This document shows, one piece after another, positions 16,685 through 26,052 of a stretch of 64,000 nt of DNA. Each line of letters begins with the position of its first letter. Positions within the stretch are counted from its first letter, which is position 1. The notes under the pieces were generated by a model. It saw only the letters and a list, made by a program, of their open reading frames with translations. It had not been told where the DNA came from and did no database searches. Source of the DNA: Halovivax ruber XH-70 (GTDB lineage Archaea; Halobacteriota; Halobacteria; Halobacteriales; Natrialbaceae). The stretch covers positions 310,001 to 374,000 of the forward strand of contig NC_019964.1 of NCBI RefSeq assembly GCF_000328525.1. The letters are read 5' to 3'. The position numbers were made by a program, and so were the translations under genes.

Positions 16685-17443
16685 TTACTGAACGGAGTAC
16701 CCGCCGTCCACCGTGAGCGGTTGGCCGGTGACGTACGAGGCGTCGTCCGAGCACAGCCAGACGACTGCCGCGGCGATCTCTTCGGGTTCGCCGAGTCTGT
16801 CTGCCGGGATCGCGGCGATCGTCTGCTCCATCGAGTCCGGGTCCTCTTCGCTCGAGCGCTGGACCATCGGGGTGTCGATCACGCCCGGAAGGACCGCGTT
16901 CACCCGGAGCCCGTCGGCGCTGAACTCGACGGCCGCCGACCGCGTCAGTCCGACGACGCCGTGTTTGCTGGCGACGTACGGACTCAGATTCGGAAAGCCG
17001 AGGATACCGGCGATGGAGGCCGTGTTCACGATGGCGCCGCCACCGCTCTCGAGCATGACCGGTATCTCCTCGCGCATCGCGTAGAAGACGCCACCCAGGT
17101 TGATGTCGAGGACGCGCTCCCAGTTTTCGTTCCCCTGATCGGCGAAGCTGACCTGTTCGCCCTCTATCCCCGCGTTGTTGAACGCGAAGTCGAGCCCGCC
17201 GTAGGTGTCGACGGCGGTCTCGACGGCTGTCGCCACGTCGTCCTCGTCGGTGACGTCGGTCTCGACGAAGGTGGCTTCGCCACCCTCGCCCTCGATCTGC
17301 GAGACCGTTTCCTCGCCGCCGTCGGCGTCGATATCGGCGACGACGACGCTCGAACCGTCTGCTGCGAACCGCTTGGCCGTCGCGCGCCCGATCCCGGACG
17401 ATGCGCCGGAGATCAGCGCGACGCCGTCTTCGATTCCGTTCAT
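16685..17443 (-). CDS. Short-chain dehydrogenase/reductase (SDR)
   Basis: 252 residues, classical SDR length. The cofactor motif GASSGIG is at 13-19, D38 in VVVADID suggests NAD preference, NNAG is at 89-92, and the catalytic Ser143/Tyr156/Lys160 lie in NTASIAG and YVASK. The C-terminal VTGQPLTVDGGYSVQ is also typical. Best described as a glucose-1-dehydrogenase or 3-oxoacyl-ACP-reductase-like SDR. The substrate is not predictable, since neighbours (SnoaL-like, aldo/keto reductase) do not form a known pathway. Confidence 0.9.
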   Translation of the reverse strand: MNGIEDGVALISGASSGIGRATAKRFAADGSSVVVADIDADGGEETVSQIEGEGGEATFVETDVTDEDDVATAVETAVDTYGGLDFAFNNAGIEGEQVSFADQGNENWERVLDINLGGVFYAMREEIPVMLESGGGAIVNTASIAGILGFPNLSPYVASKHGVVGLTRSAAVEFSADGLRVNAVLPGVIDTPMVQRSSEEDPDSMEQTIAAIPADRLGEPEEIAAAVVWLCSDDASYVTGQPLTVDGGYSVQ

Positions 17444-17713
17444 ACGTCGTCACCTCGCAGTCGGCTGATTGGGGATGGCTTCTCGACGACGGAGTTTCCG
17501 GCTCCATTCGGTCCGGTGGGGGTCGTTGGTGTCATTGCACGGACCGCTACCACGACCACTCACTTATAGGAGGATCTGCGTTGCACGCGAGGACTGGGAC
17601 GCCGTCACGATGGACGAGGAACTGGACGACCGACGAAGTGCCGCGAATCTGCCGACGAAATGGGGCTGTCTCTATCTACTGGAGGTGATACTGTCGCTGT
17701 CGTCCATCCTCAC

Positions 17714-18604
17714 CTACGCGACGTCGTTCAACGCTGCCATGTCCTCGTCGGTCAGTTCCACCTGCGACGCGGCCACGTTCGACGCGAGGTGGTCCGCACT
17801 CGACGTGCCCGGGATCGGGAGCGTCACGTCCGAGTACGCGAGTAGCCAGGCGAGTGCGATCTGGCGGGGTGTCGCGTCGTGGCGCTCGGCTACGTCCTGC
17901 AACACGCCGGCGACACCGTCCTCGTCGACGGTGTACAGCGGGCCGTACGGGATGAACCCGACATCGTGGTCCTCGCAGGCCTGCAGAACGTCTTCGTGCT
18001 CTCGATCACCGACGTTGTACTGGTTCTGGACCGTCGCGATATCGACGATGTCCATCGCGGTCTCGAGCTGCTCGACAGTGACGTTCGAGAGGCCGACGTG
18101 GGCGATCTGGCCGGCGTCTTTCATCTCGGCGAAGGCGTGGACCGACTCCGCGAAGTCGACGTCCGGGTCCGGCGTGTGGAGCTGGTAGAGGTCGATCCGG
18201 TTGGTCCGCAGTCGGTCGAGGCTGCACAGTACCTGGTTCTTCAGGTAATCCGGATCGCCGTGGGGGAGCCAGTCGCCCTCGCGATTGCGGAGCGTCCCGG
18301 CCTTCGTCGCGACGACGACGTCGGAATCGGTGCCGTTGGCATCGTCCTCGCGATCATCTCCGCCCGCGAGCACTTCCCCCAGCAGTCGCTCGCTGACGCC
18401 GGGTCCGTAGGAGTCGGCGGTGTCGATGAGATCGACGCCGAGGTCGACGGCGCGACGGACGACGTCCTTCGCTTCCTCCTCGTCGGCCGGCGGGCCGATG
18501 ATGGCGTCGCCGGTGAGGCGCATCGCGCCGAAGCCAAGCCGACTGACTGTCAGCTCGCCGCCGATGTCGAACGTGTCGCTCTCGTTGGTGGGCGCAGAAG
18601 CCAT
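17714..18604 (-). CDS. Aldo/keto reductase
   Basis: 296 residues. The catalytic tetrad is visible: D61 and Y66 in DLIDTADSYGPG, K101 in VVVATKAG, H143 in LYQLHTPD. The C-terminal TLPIPGTSSADHLASNV is the NADPH-binding end. It reduces an aldehyde or ketone with NADPH; the substrate is unknown. The open frame extends to 18625, but ATG 18604 starts the conserved part. Lies 270 bp upstream of the SDR gene in the same direction. Confidence 0.9.
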   Translation of the reverse strand: MASAPTNESDTFDIGGELTVSRLGFGAMRLTGDAIIGPPADEEEAKDVVRRAVDLGVDLIDTADSYGPGVSERLLGEVLAGGDDREDDANGTDSDVVVATKAGTLRNREGDWLPHGDPDYLKNQVLCSLDRLRTNRIDLYQLHTPDPDVDFAESVHAFAEMKDAGQIAHVGLSNVTVEQLETAMDIVDIATVQNQYNVGDREHEDVLQACEDHDVGFIPYGPLYTVDEDGVAGVLQDVAERHDATPRQIALAWLLAYSDVTLPIPGTSSADHLASNVAASQVELTDEDMAALNDVA

Positions 18605-18894
18605 GTCTCCCCGTAGGCGTACCAATCACAAAGGCGTGTGGACCGAGGCAGGGCCATCGACGCTGGAATCGGGGACGGCCCGAAGTGGATCACACCGGGG
18701 GTTGCCAGGCCGTTCCACCAGCGGACACGCCTGTTCCGCCCCGCCCAATTCTCGGTGTCTTCGTCCGCGCCGTCGGCCACTCAGTGACCGGTTCGATCGA
18801 GACCGCTCGCGTTCTCGCTGGCCTCACACTCGTACGTCGCGCGCTGTGTGTCCGCAATCCGGACCTTCTTGAGGCGCGCTCGCCACCACCCGCC

Positions 18895-19887
18895 ATGTAT
18901 CAGGTCGGGATTGTCGGGTGCGGCGTCATCGGGTCGCGCCTCGCGACGGCGTTCGACGAGCACGAACGGACCGAGATCCGGGTCGTCTGCGACCGGGTCG
19001 CCCGGAAGGCCGAGTCGATGGCGGACGAGTACGACTGCGAGGCGGTTACGGACGTCGACGAGCTCGTCGCGATCGACGCGGTCGACGTGGTCTACGTCGG
19101 CGTCCCGCCGAAGCACCACGCGGCCGTCGTCCGGGCCGCGCTCGACGCGGACACGCACGTCATCTGCGAGAAGCCAATCGCGGAAAACGCGGCCGTCGGA
19201 CACGAACTGACCGACCTCGCCCGCGAGAGTGATCGCACGACGGCGATCAACTTCCCGTTTCGGTACACGCCGGGGTTCGTCGACATGCGCGAGCGGATCG
19301 TGGCCGGCGAGATCGGCACGCCAAAGCGTGTCTCTCTCCACTTTCGCTTCCCGCAGTGGCCCCGGGAGTGGCAGGACGTCGACTGGCTCGCCGGCCGGGA
19401 GCAGGGCGGGCCGCTCCGGGAGGTCGGGAGCCACTTCGTGTTCGGCACGCAGGAACTCTTCGGCGCCATCGGCGACGTGACGGCCGACGTTCGGTACACG
19501 GGGCCGGAGACGTACGAGGAGTCCATCGTCGGGACGTTCCAGGCCGGCGTCGAGAGCGACGTCGAACTGACCGGCACCGTCGCCGTCGACGAGCCCGTCC
19601 ACGGGACGATCGACCTCCTCTGTGACTGCGCTGGGAGCGAGGCGAACGCCATCACCGTCGAGGGAACCGAGGGCTCGCTGTCGCTACAGGCGTGGCGCCG
19701 CCTAGTCGCCGATCCCGGCGAGGAGACCGAGCGCGTGCTCACCGAGGACCCAGGTGAGACGACGCTCACGCTGGTCGACGAGTTCGTGACTGCACTCGAT
19801 GGTGGCGATGGCGATCTCGTCTCCGTCGCCGAGGCGACCCGTGTACAGGCGGTCGTCGACGCCGTCCTCGGTATCGACGCCGACTGA
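18895..19887 (+). CDS. Gfo/Idh/MocA family oxidoreductase
   Basis: 330 residues. MYQVGIVGCGVIGSRLATAF is the N-terminal Rossmann fold, and HVICEKPIAENAAVG is the family hallmark EKP motif with the catalytic Lys. The C-terminal part contains GGPLREVGSHFVFGTQELFG, where the D/H-x3-H pair of many members reads EVGSH. NAD(P)-dependent oxidation or reduction of a sugar or cyclitol is likely. Divergent from the aldo/keto reductase, 290 bp apart. The long upstream frame from 18685 is not protein-like, so ATG 18895 is used. Confidence 0.9.
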   Translation: MYQVGIVGCGVIGSRLATAFDEHERTEIRVVCDRVARKAESMADEYDCEAVTDVDELVAIDAVDVVYVGVPPKHHAAVVRAALDADTHVICEKPIAENAAVGHELTDLARESDRTTAINFPFRYTPGFVDMRERIVAGEIGTPKRVSLHFRFPQWPREWQDVDWLAGREQGGPLREVGSHFVFGTQELFGAIGDVTADVRYTGPETYEESIVGTFQAGVESDVELTGTVAVDEPVHGTIDLLCDCAGSEANAITVEGTEGSLSLQAWRRLVADPGEETERVLTEDPGETTLTLVDEFVTALDGGDGDLVSVAEATRVQAVVDAVLGIDAD

Positions 19888-19956
19888 CTTCTGGTCGCAG
19901 AATCGGTACTCGATCTCGGTCGGCGCCGAACGTGTGCCGACGCCCCGCACTCGCTC

Positions 19957-20028
19957 CGTTACGACACGTCGAATTCGTCTCGTTACGACACGTCACATCC
20001 GTCCCGTTACGACTCGTCGCACTCGCCC
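19957..20028. repeat. 24-bp tandem repeat, three copies
   Basis: Three direct copies at 19957-19980, 19981-20004 and 20005-20028, each starting CGTTACGAC(A/T)CGTC. The third copy contains the stop codon of the Lrp-like fragment, so each repeat carries a TAA in the minus direction. A further partial copy precedes 19957. It looks like expansion of the gene's 3' end. Confidence 0.65.
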
Positions 20029-20280
20029 GGTCCCGTCTCGTCTTCGTCGACGAAGCCGCGGAACGGACAGACGTACTCGTCGCGGATGAGCTGTTCGTCG
20101 ACGACGGTGAGTCCGAGTGCATCGAGCTCCTTGCTGATCCGGTTTAAGTCGTCGTGGTCTTTCCCGATGGCGTTGACGTAGACGTTGCGTTCGCCGGTCA
20201 TGATGTCGCGGACCGCCGTCACGCCCCGGATCTTCCGGGCCTGGTTCGCCGCGTTCAGCGCGCCCAGCGTCCAGTCGGCC
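20007..20280 (-). pseudogene. Lrp/AsnC-family regulator, C-terminal ligand-binding part only (5' end deleted)
   Basis: About 80 residues match the C-terminal half of haloarchaeal AsnC-type regulators: QARKIRGVTAVRDIMTGERN, YVNAIGKDHDDLNRISKEL and DALGLTVVDEQLIRDEYVCPF. The family is normally about 150-165 residues with an N-terminal helix-turn-helix. Here the HTH is missing, because the sequence runs directly into a permease read on the other strand near 20255-20281. ATG 20282 exists but lies in permease-derived DNA. Without the HTH it cannot act as a normal regulator, though the small domain could still fold. Confidence 0.75.
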
Positions 20281-21948
20281 AATTACGCGAACTTCTTCGA
20301 CGACGGGATCGGCGGGATTCTGGCGGCGACCGGGCTGGTGTTCGTCTCCTACGCGGGCGTCACGAAGGTCGCAAGCGTCGCCGAGGAGGTCGAGAATCCG
20401 GGTCGGAACATCCCGCTCGGCATCCTCGGCTCGCTTGCGTTCACCACGATCCTCTACGTTGTCATCGTGGCGGTCCTGGTCGGCGTGACGGATCCGGGAA
20501 GCGTCGCCGGGTCGTTGACGCCGGTGGCCGTCGCGGCGAGGGAGACGCTCGGGGGAGTCGGCGAGATCGTCGTCGTCATCGCGGCCATGCTCGCGCTCGT
20601 CTCGACGGCGAACGCGGGCATCCTCTCGTCGTCGCGGTACCCGTTCGCCATGAGCCGCGACCAACTCGCGCCTCCGACGTTCTCGTCAGTGAGCGACCGG
20701 TTCGGGACGCCCGTCGCGTCGATCACGCTCACCGGTGCGGTGCTGTTACTACTCATCGCGGTCGTCCCCCTCCCGAACATCGCGAAACTCGCGAGCGCGT
20801 TCCAGATCCTCGTCTTCGCGCTGATCAACGTGGCCGTGATCGCGTTCCGCGAGGGCGAGTCGGCCTACGAGCCCGAGTTCGAGTCCCCGCTGTATCCGTG
20901 GGTACAGGTCTTCGGCGCCGTCTCGGGACTCGTCCTCCTCACCCAGATGGGGCGGGACGCCTTCCTCGGGGCCGTCCTCATCATCGTGGGGAGCGTCGCC
21001 TGGTACGCCTACTACGCCCGATCGCGCGTCGATCGCGAGGGCGCGGCGACGGACGCGGTTCGCCGCCGTGTTGGCCAGGAAGCGCTGACGGAGACCGAAT
21101 CCGCGGTGAACGAGACGCCGCGGCAAGTCCTCGTCTCGCTTACGAAAGGGCTAGACGCAGATCGGGAACGGTCGCTCGTCGCCATCGCGGCCGACCTCGT
21201 TCGCGCGGACGACGGCCGCGTCGTCGTCACGCGATTCGAGGAGGTGCCCGATCAGGCCCCGCTCACCGACGAAGTGACGGTGCAGTCCGCCGCGGACCGC
21301 TCGTTCGAGTCACGGATGGACGACCTCTCGACGGACCTGGACGTCGCGATCGAGGCCGACGAGATCGTCAGCCACGATACGAAACACGCGGTCGTCAACG
21401 TCGCCGCAGAACGGGGCGTGGACGCGATCGTCGCCGAACACGAGCCGCTGCGACTTCGCTCCCGGCTCCTCGGCGACCCGGTCGACTGGATCGTTCGACA
21501 CGCGCCGTGTAACGTCGTCCTGGTCGACAACCTCGGCTACGACGATCCGGAACGTGTCGGCCTCGTCGGCGAACGCGGTCCGTTCCCGCCGCTCGCGGTG
21601 ACCGTCGCCGAGTCGCTCGCCGACGAGAATCGAGGCACCGTCTCGCTCTGGCAACCCACCGATCGCGACGGTACGGACCAGTACGAGCGGACGATCGAGG
21701 ACTACCAGACGGAACTCTCGGAACTGCTCTCCGTGCCGGTTCGCGCCGCCCCTATCGGCGCCGACGCCCTCCAGTCGGCGGCGCCCGACGTGGTGATCCG
21801 TCGCGGCACCGACGACACGCTCGCCTCGCAGGTGTTAGACGACAGTCCGACCGTTCCCCACCCCGGCTGTACGACGATCTCGGTCTACCCGCACGAGTCC
21901 CACCGGCCGCGATTTTCGCGTCGACTCCTCGAACGCCTCACGTTCTGA
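20281..21948 (+). pseudogene. APC amino-acid permease with C-terminal UspA domains, N-terminal third deleted
   Basis: From NYANFFDDGIGGILAATG on, the product matches the middle and end of a haloarchaeal cationic amino-acid permease: VFVSYAGVTKVASVAEEVE, NPGRNIPLGILGSLAF, and about six or seven membrane helices up to residue 290. Two universal-stress (UspA-like) parts follow (RQVLVSLTKGLDADRERSL and PERVGLVGERGPFPPLAVTV). Full-length relatives have about 200 more residues (helices 1-5) before this point. Those are absent, and in-frame codons upstream of 20281 are Lrp antisense. A transporter lacking helix 1 and the substrate-binding GxG region should be inactive. Confidence 0.75.
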
Positions 21949-22007
21949 CCGACGGCGGGTCCGGTCGACGGCAGTTTGCGGGCGACGCCCGCCCGCCGAC
22001 CGTCCGA

Positions 22008-22256
22008 TCACTCGCCCTCTCCGGCTCGCAGATCGCCGAGCGAGTAGATGATCATGCCGACGATCACGACGTACAGGGCGACGAGCAACAGCGCCGCCGC
22101 GCTCGCCTCCGTCGCCGGGAGGTAGTCGTAGAGCCAGTCGGTGCCGAGCCAGACCAGCCAGCCGCCGGCGACGATAGCGCCGGCCAGGCCGAAGACCAGA
22201 ATGATCGCTCCGATCGCCGCGATACCGCGCCGAAGTACGTCGAGTACATCTGCCAT
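22008..22256 (-). CDS. Small two-TM membrane protein
   Basis: 82 residues: MADVLDVLRRGIAAIGAIIL begins the first hydrophobic segment (about 12-40), a WLYDYLP turn follows, and a second segment spans about 50-72. The end is acidic. No family recognised. It is convergent with the truncated permease and in line with 22406-22855. Confidence 0.65.
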   Translation of the reverse strand: MADVLDVLRRGIAAIGAIILVFGLAGAIVAGGWLVWLGTDWLYDYLPATEASAAALLLVALYVVIVGMIIYSLGDLRAGEGE

Positions 22257-22405
22257 TGTCTCTCACGCCAGGGGCGCCCGCTCGCGGTCGACCCTGCTGC
22301 GTCTAGGGGCGCCCTCGAAATGGGTGCGGTCCCGGCGGATGCAGGCCGTCGATTACGCGACTCTCGATGCTTCGTTCGAAACAGCCGCCAGCTGGAGCCA
22401 CGTAC

Positions 22406-22855
22406 TCAGGCGTCCGTCGAGCCGATCCCGTCGGTCCTGGAGCCGTCGGGTCGCTCGGGCTCGGTTCCCTCGGTAATCTCGATGACGGTCCCCTCCGTCG
22501 TCGCGTCGTCGCGCCCGAGGACGCTGTCGATGCCGCGCTCGGCCTGTCGGTTGACCGCGTACGCCAACTGGAAGCCACGTTCGACGCCGCCACCGACGTC
22601 CGGGCCGGGAAGCCGATCGCGTGAGAACTCCTCTAAGCTGTAGGCGCCCTCCGGGTGGAGGTACTGGAGTGGATGGTCGTTGGGCACCTCACGAAGGTCG
22701 ACGTCGATCGACCACAGGAGTGCCAGCGCCTGCAGGGCGTAGGCGTTGGGCTTGGGCGTTCGCCGGCTGGCCGCCGTGAGCGCCGTGGTGAACATCGTCG
22801 TCTTCGCGTCGGTATCGTAGTACACGCCGGGAATTCCCGGAACTGAGACTCGCAT
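22406..22855 (-). CDS. Hypothetical protein
   Basis: 149 residues starting MRVSVPGIPGVYYDTDAKTT. It contains ALTAASRRTPKPNAYALQAL and an acidic, charged C-terminus with TEGTVIEITEG. No motif or family is recognised; it is probably cytoplasmic and alpha/beta. ATG 22855 begins the coherent part. It lies 128 bp downstream of the M32 carboxypeptidase in the same direction, so co-transcription is possible. Confidence 0.6.
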   Translation of the reverse strand: MRVSVPGIPGVYYDTDAKTTMFTTALTAASRRTPKPNAYALQALALLWSIDVDLREVPNDHPLQYLHPEGAYSLEEFSRDRLPGPDVGGGVERGFQLAYAVNRQAERGIDSVLGRDDATTEGTVIEITEGTEPERPDGSRTDGIGSTDA

Positions 22856-22983
22856 ACCCGAGGGAGTCGCGCCGGCCGAAAGGGTTCGCCCCCGGCAGGT
22901 GCCAGTCCGAACTCGACCTCGCGTCCGCGAGCCGGTCGAGTGGCCGTGAGCGCTCCGCACCCGTCCGCCGAAGCGTCGCGTCC

Positions 22984-24528
22984 TCAGAGGTCGTACAGGT
23001 CGGTGAACTTCTCGTCGACGTACTCGAGGAAGTAGTCGGCGGTCAGCGGTTCGCCGGTGGCCTCCTCGATCAGTTCGTCGGTGCGGTAGCGCTTCCCGTG
23101 GCGGTGGACGTGCTCGGTCATCCACTCGCGGATCGGGTCGAACTCGCCCTCGCGGACGAGGCCGTCGACGTCGAGATCGTCGCGCAGAGCGGCGTCGAGC
23201 TGGGCGGCGAGGACGCTCCCGATCGTGTAGCCGTGGAAGACGCCGAGTCCGGACGACCAGTGGATGTCCTGTAGACAGCCCTCGGCGTCGGTGTCCGGCA
23301 CCACGCCGAGGTACTCCTCCATCTTCCGATTCCACACGTCGGGGACGGCTTCGACGTCGAGTTCCCCTCGCATCAGCGCGCTGTCGATCTCACAGCGGAG
23401 GATGATGTGCATGTGGTAGGTGAGTTCGTCCGCCTCGACGCGGATGCGGTTTTCCGGATAGATGCGATTGACCGCGGCGTAGGCGTCGTCGACGGTGAGG
23501 TCCGAGAGCGACGGGAAGTGCTCTTTGACGGTGGGGAGAAACAGCTCCCAGAAGGGCTTCGTCCGCCCGACGTGGTTCTCCCAGAAGCGCGACTGGGACT
23601 CGTGGACGCCGGACGATCGCGGGGAGCCAAGCGGCGAGCCGTAGGCGTCCTGGCGCAACCCCTGCTGGTAGGAGGCGTGGCCGTACTCGTGGATGACGGC
23701 CATCAGGCCCGCGAGGGGGCTCGACTCGTCGAAGCGCGTGGTGACGCGGGCGTCGAACTGCGTGCCGGACATGAAGGGGTGCGGCGCGGTGTCGAGCCGG
23801 CCACGATCCCAGTCGTAGCCCACGGTATCGAGTGCGGCGCGACAGAGTTCCTCCTGGGTTTCGGCGTCGTAGGTCCCCGTCACGACCTCGGGGATGTCCC
23901 GCCCCTCGGTCCGGATGCGCTCGATCAGCGGGACGAGGTGCCCCCGAAGCTCCTCGAAGATCTCCTCGACGCGTTCGAGCGGCAGGTATGGCTGGCGATC
24001 CTCGTACTGCACCTCGTAGGGGTCGCGGTCGGGGGCGATGGCCGCCGAGCGCTCGCGTTCGAGGTCGACGAGGCCGTCGAGTCGCGGTGCGAACGTCTCG
24101 TAGTCGTCCTCGGCCTTCGCCTCCTGCCAGATGCCCTGGTTTTCGGATCGATATTCGGACAGTCGCGTGATCAGGTCGCTGGGGACGCTCGCCGAGCGCT
24201 CGTAGTCGCGACGGATCTCGCGAACCTCCGCCCGCTGGTCGTCGTCGAACGGCTCACCGTCGAGCTGGCCATCGTCGGCCGTCTCGACCCCTTCGAGCCG
24301 GTCGAGTGCTGCTCCCATCGCGTCGTCCGTCAGGAGATCGTGCCCGACGGTCGACAGGGCACCCAGCTGCTTCGCCCGGGCGGGCGCCCCACCGTCTGGC
24401 ATCATCACCTGCTGGTCCCAGCCGACTACCATCCCCGCGTGCTGCAGGTAGGAATACTGCTGGTACCGTTCGGTCAACTCGTCGTAGGCTGCGGCGGCGT
24501 CGGCGCCGCGTTCGTCACCTGTTGCCAT
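22984..24528 (-). CDS. M32 family metallocarboxypeptidase, paralogue 1
   Basis: 514 residues, usual for M32 (carboxypeptidase Taq). The zinc-binding HEYGH is at 280-284 and the third ligand E310 lies in SGVHESQSRFWENHVGR. DTAPHPFMSG and the Y-H-x-H stretch (LTYHMHIILRCEID) are family-conserved. It trims C-terminal residues from peptides in the cytoplasm. ATG 24528 starts the conserved helix; an in-frame TTG at 24558 is less likely. Paralogue 2 lies at 26630-28153. Confidence 0.95.
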   Translation of the reverse strand: MATGDERGADAAAAYDELTERYQQYSYLQHAGMVVGWDQQVMMPDGGAPARAKQLGALSTVGHDLLTDDAMGAALDRLEGVETADDGQLDGEPFDDDQRAEVREIRRDYERSASVPSDLITRLSEYRSENQGIWQEAKAEDDYETFAPRLDGLVDLERERSAAIAPDRDPYEVQYEDRQPYLPLERVEEIFEELRGHLVPLIERIRTEGRDIPEVVTGTYDAETQEELCRAALDTVGYDWDRGRLDTAPHPFMSGTQFDARVTTRFDESSPLAGLMAVIHEYGHASYQQGLRQDAYGSPLGSPRSSGVHESQSRFWENHVGRTKPFWELFLPTVKEHFPSLSDLTVDDAYAAVNRIYPENRIRVEADELTYHMHIILRCEIDSALMRGELDVEAVPDVWNRKMEEYLGVVPDTDAEGCLQDIHWSSGLGVFHGYTIGSVLAAQLDAALRDDLDVDGLVREGEFDPIREWMTEHVHRHGKRYRTDELIEEATGEPLTADYFLEYVDEKFTDLYDL

Positions 24529-24871
24529 GTCACGAATCGAAATGTGTGTGGTTGTCAATGTTCGGGTATCGGTCGGCCCGACCGGTGCCCGCGGGTCCCG
24601 ACGCCTCGCCCGTTCTGCGGGTGCTCACAGCTGTGGTTCCGCTCGACGATCCGCCCGAGTGATGCTCGTGGTGCTCTCGACCCTCCCGACCCCGCCGCTG
24701 TGGCCCGACGCGTCGACGAAAGGTCGGCTTGAAACTCTTCTCTCCGTCGTCGTCGGGTTATTTTCACGTCGCCGAATCGAGTGGCCCACCTCCTCTCTGC
24801 GGACGTATCGGTGGCCTTGAATCTCCTGAACCATGAAAACTATTTTGGCCCCAGTTGTCCTTCGGTCGAGT
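24529..24871. other. Divergent intergenic region
   Basis: About 340 bp between the M32 gene and the membrane protein at 24872. A TATA-like AAACTATTTT (24837-24846) serves the rightward gene. No repeat, RNA gene or second clear promoter is seen. Confidence 0.5.
24837..24846 (+). promoter_or_regulatory. TATA element fixing the start at 24872
   Basis: AAACTATTTT lies 26-35 bp before ATG 24872 and overlaps the alternative start at 24833, which it therefore argues against. Confidence 0.55.
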
Positions 24872-25489
24872 ATGATTGGGGGGTCGGAAACCCGACGGGC
24901 TGGGGGGTCCGTCGACAGGGAGCGACTGGAACGGGCGCTTCGGGAGTGGGAGTACGAGACGTCGCCGACGGCGGCGGCGTCACTGGCGACGTACCTGGAC
25001 TCGCTGTTTCCCGACGCGAGCGTCGACCGACCCGGCGGCGGTGACGAAGCCGCCGTCGTGGTCGACGACGTGGCGATCTGCTTCGCCGACGCGTTCGGGC
25101 GACGGTTCCGCACGAACTTTCACATTCTCAGGGAGTCCTACGGCGGGGTGTTCTGCTACTCGATCAGTGCACACACGGACGACCCGACGGAGTGGCGGGC
25201 GTTCACCCGCCGCTACGGATCCGACGACGTCCGGTTCGTCCGCCGGCCGACCGCTGAGCCGCCGGAACCCGGCCTCGCCGGACCGGCCACCGTCGCGGCC
25301 GTTCCGCTGGTGATGGCCGCGATCACGATCGTCCTCGCCGCGTCGACCGGCCTCCTCTCTGCGGGGGCGACGCCGATCGCCGGGAAGGCCGGGCTCGTCC
25401 TCGCCGTCGTCGGGCTCGGCGCGCTGGCCACGTCGCTCGGCCTCTTCGAGATCCTTCGCCGGCGACAGGGGCCGCTCCAGGCCGCCTGA
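24872..25489 (+). CDS. Membrane protein with soluble N-terminal domain, unknown function
   Basis: 205 residues. The N-terminal about 125 residues are soluble (RERLERALREWEYETSPT, AAVVVDDVAICFADAFGRRF, GGVFCYSISAHTDDPTEW). Two hydrophobic segments follow (about 138-160 and 168-190), then a basic end, RRRQGPLQAA. No family recognised. It lies in the group of three membrane-protein genes between the two M32 paralogues. Confidence 0.7.
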   Translation: MIGGSETRRAGGSVDRERLERALREWEYETSPTAAASLATYLDSLFPDASVDRPGGGDEAAVVVDDVAICFADAFGRRFRTNFHILRESYGGVFCYSISAHTDDPTEWRAFTRRYGSDDVRFVRRPTAEPPEPGLAGPATVAAVPLVMAAITIVLAASTGLLSAGATPIAGKAGLVLAVVGLGALATSLGLFEILRRRQGPLQAA

Positions 25490-25605
25490 TCCGTCCGATC
25501 TGGGCACACCAACTCGCCGGGGATGCCGAACGGAGCCGACGCCGGCCACAACCTTCTTTCCCAGACTCCCACAATCGGGAGCCAGACCATCCGGTCTGGA
25601 CCCCC

Positions 25606-25989
25606 ATGACGACCTGGTTCGACGCGACGCCCCGCTACGACGAGTACTGGGACTGGGCAGCGGTCGTGCTGTTCCTGTTTCTCACGCTCGACCTCCTGCT
25701 CTCGGTCCTCGCGGCCGGGACGGTCGGCCTCGGCTACGAACGAAACCCGCTCATGGCCTGGCTCTACGGCCAGTCGCTCTGGGTCGTCGTGGCGGGTCAC
25801 GTCGCCGTACTGGTCGTTCTCGCGGCGTTCTTCCACGCGCTGTTCGCGATCGTCCGTGAGCTGCCCCCGGGCTATCGCGGCCCGGTCGCCCTCGCCGTCG
25901 AGATCTTCCTCGGCGGGTTGCTCGCGGCCGGATTCTTGCTACTGGCGAACAACGTGGCCGTGATCGTCCTCGGCGAGGGGCTGTTGTAG
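25606..25989 (+). CDS. DUF5658-like membrane protein
   Basis: 127 residues with three predicted TM helices. The signature FLTLDLLLSVLAAGTVGLGYERNPLM resembles the DUF5658 pattern (D in helix 1, then G-x-G-x-E-x-NP-l-m), given here in part. No catalytic role is known for the family. It is in the same direction as 24872-25489. Confidence 0.7.
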   Translation: MTTWFDATPRYDEYWDWAAVVLFLFLTLDLLLSVLAAGTVGLGYERNPLMAWLYGQSLWVVVAGHVAVLVVLAAFFHALFAIVRELPPGYRGPVALAVEIFLGGLLAAGFLLLANNVAVIVLGEGLL

Positions 25990-26052
25990 TCGACACTGTC
26001 GCACGTACACGGTCTGAGCCGGTCCACCTGACAAATTCGCGTTGACTCGCGC

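Noticed and set aside
22406-23335. 309-codon extended version of the hypothetical gene at 22406-22855
   Set aside because: The added part is Arg-rich, antisense-like text inside the M32 carboxypeptidase gene. ATG 22855 begins the coherent protein.
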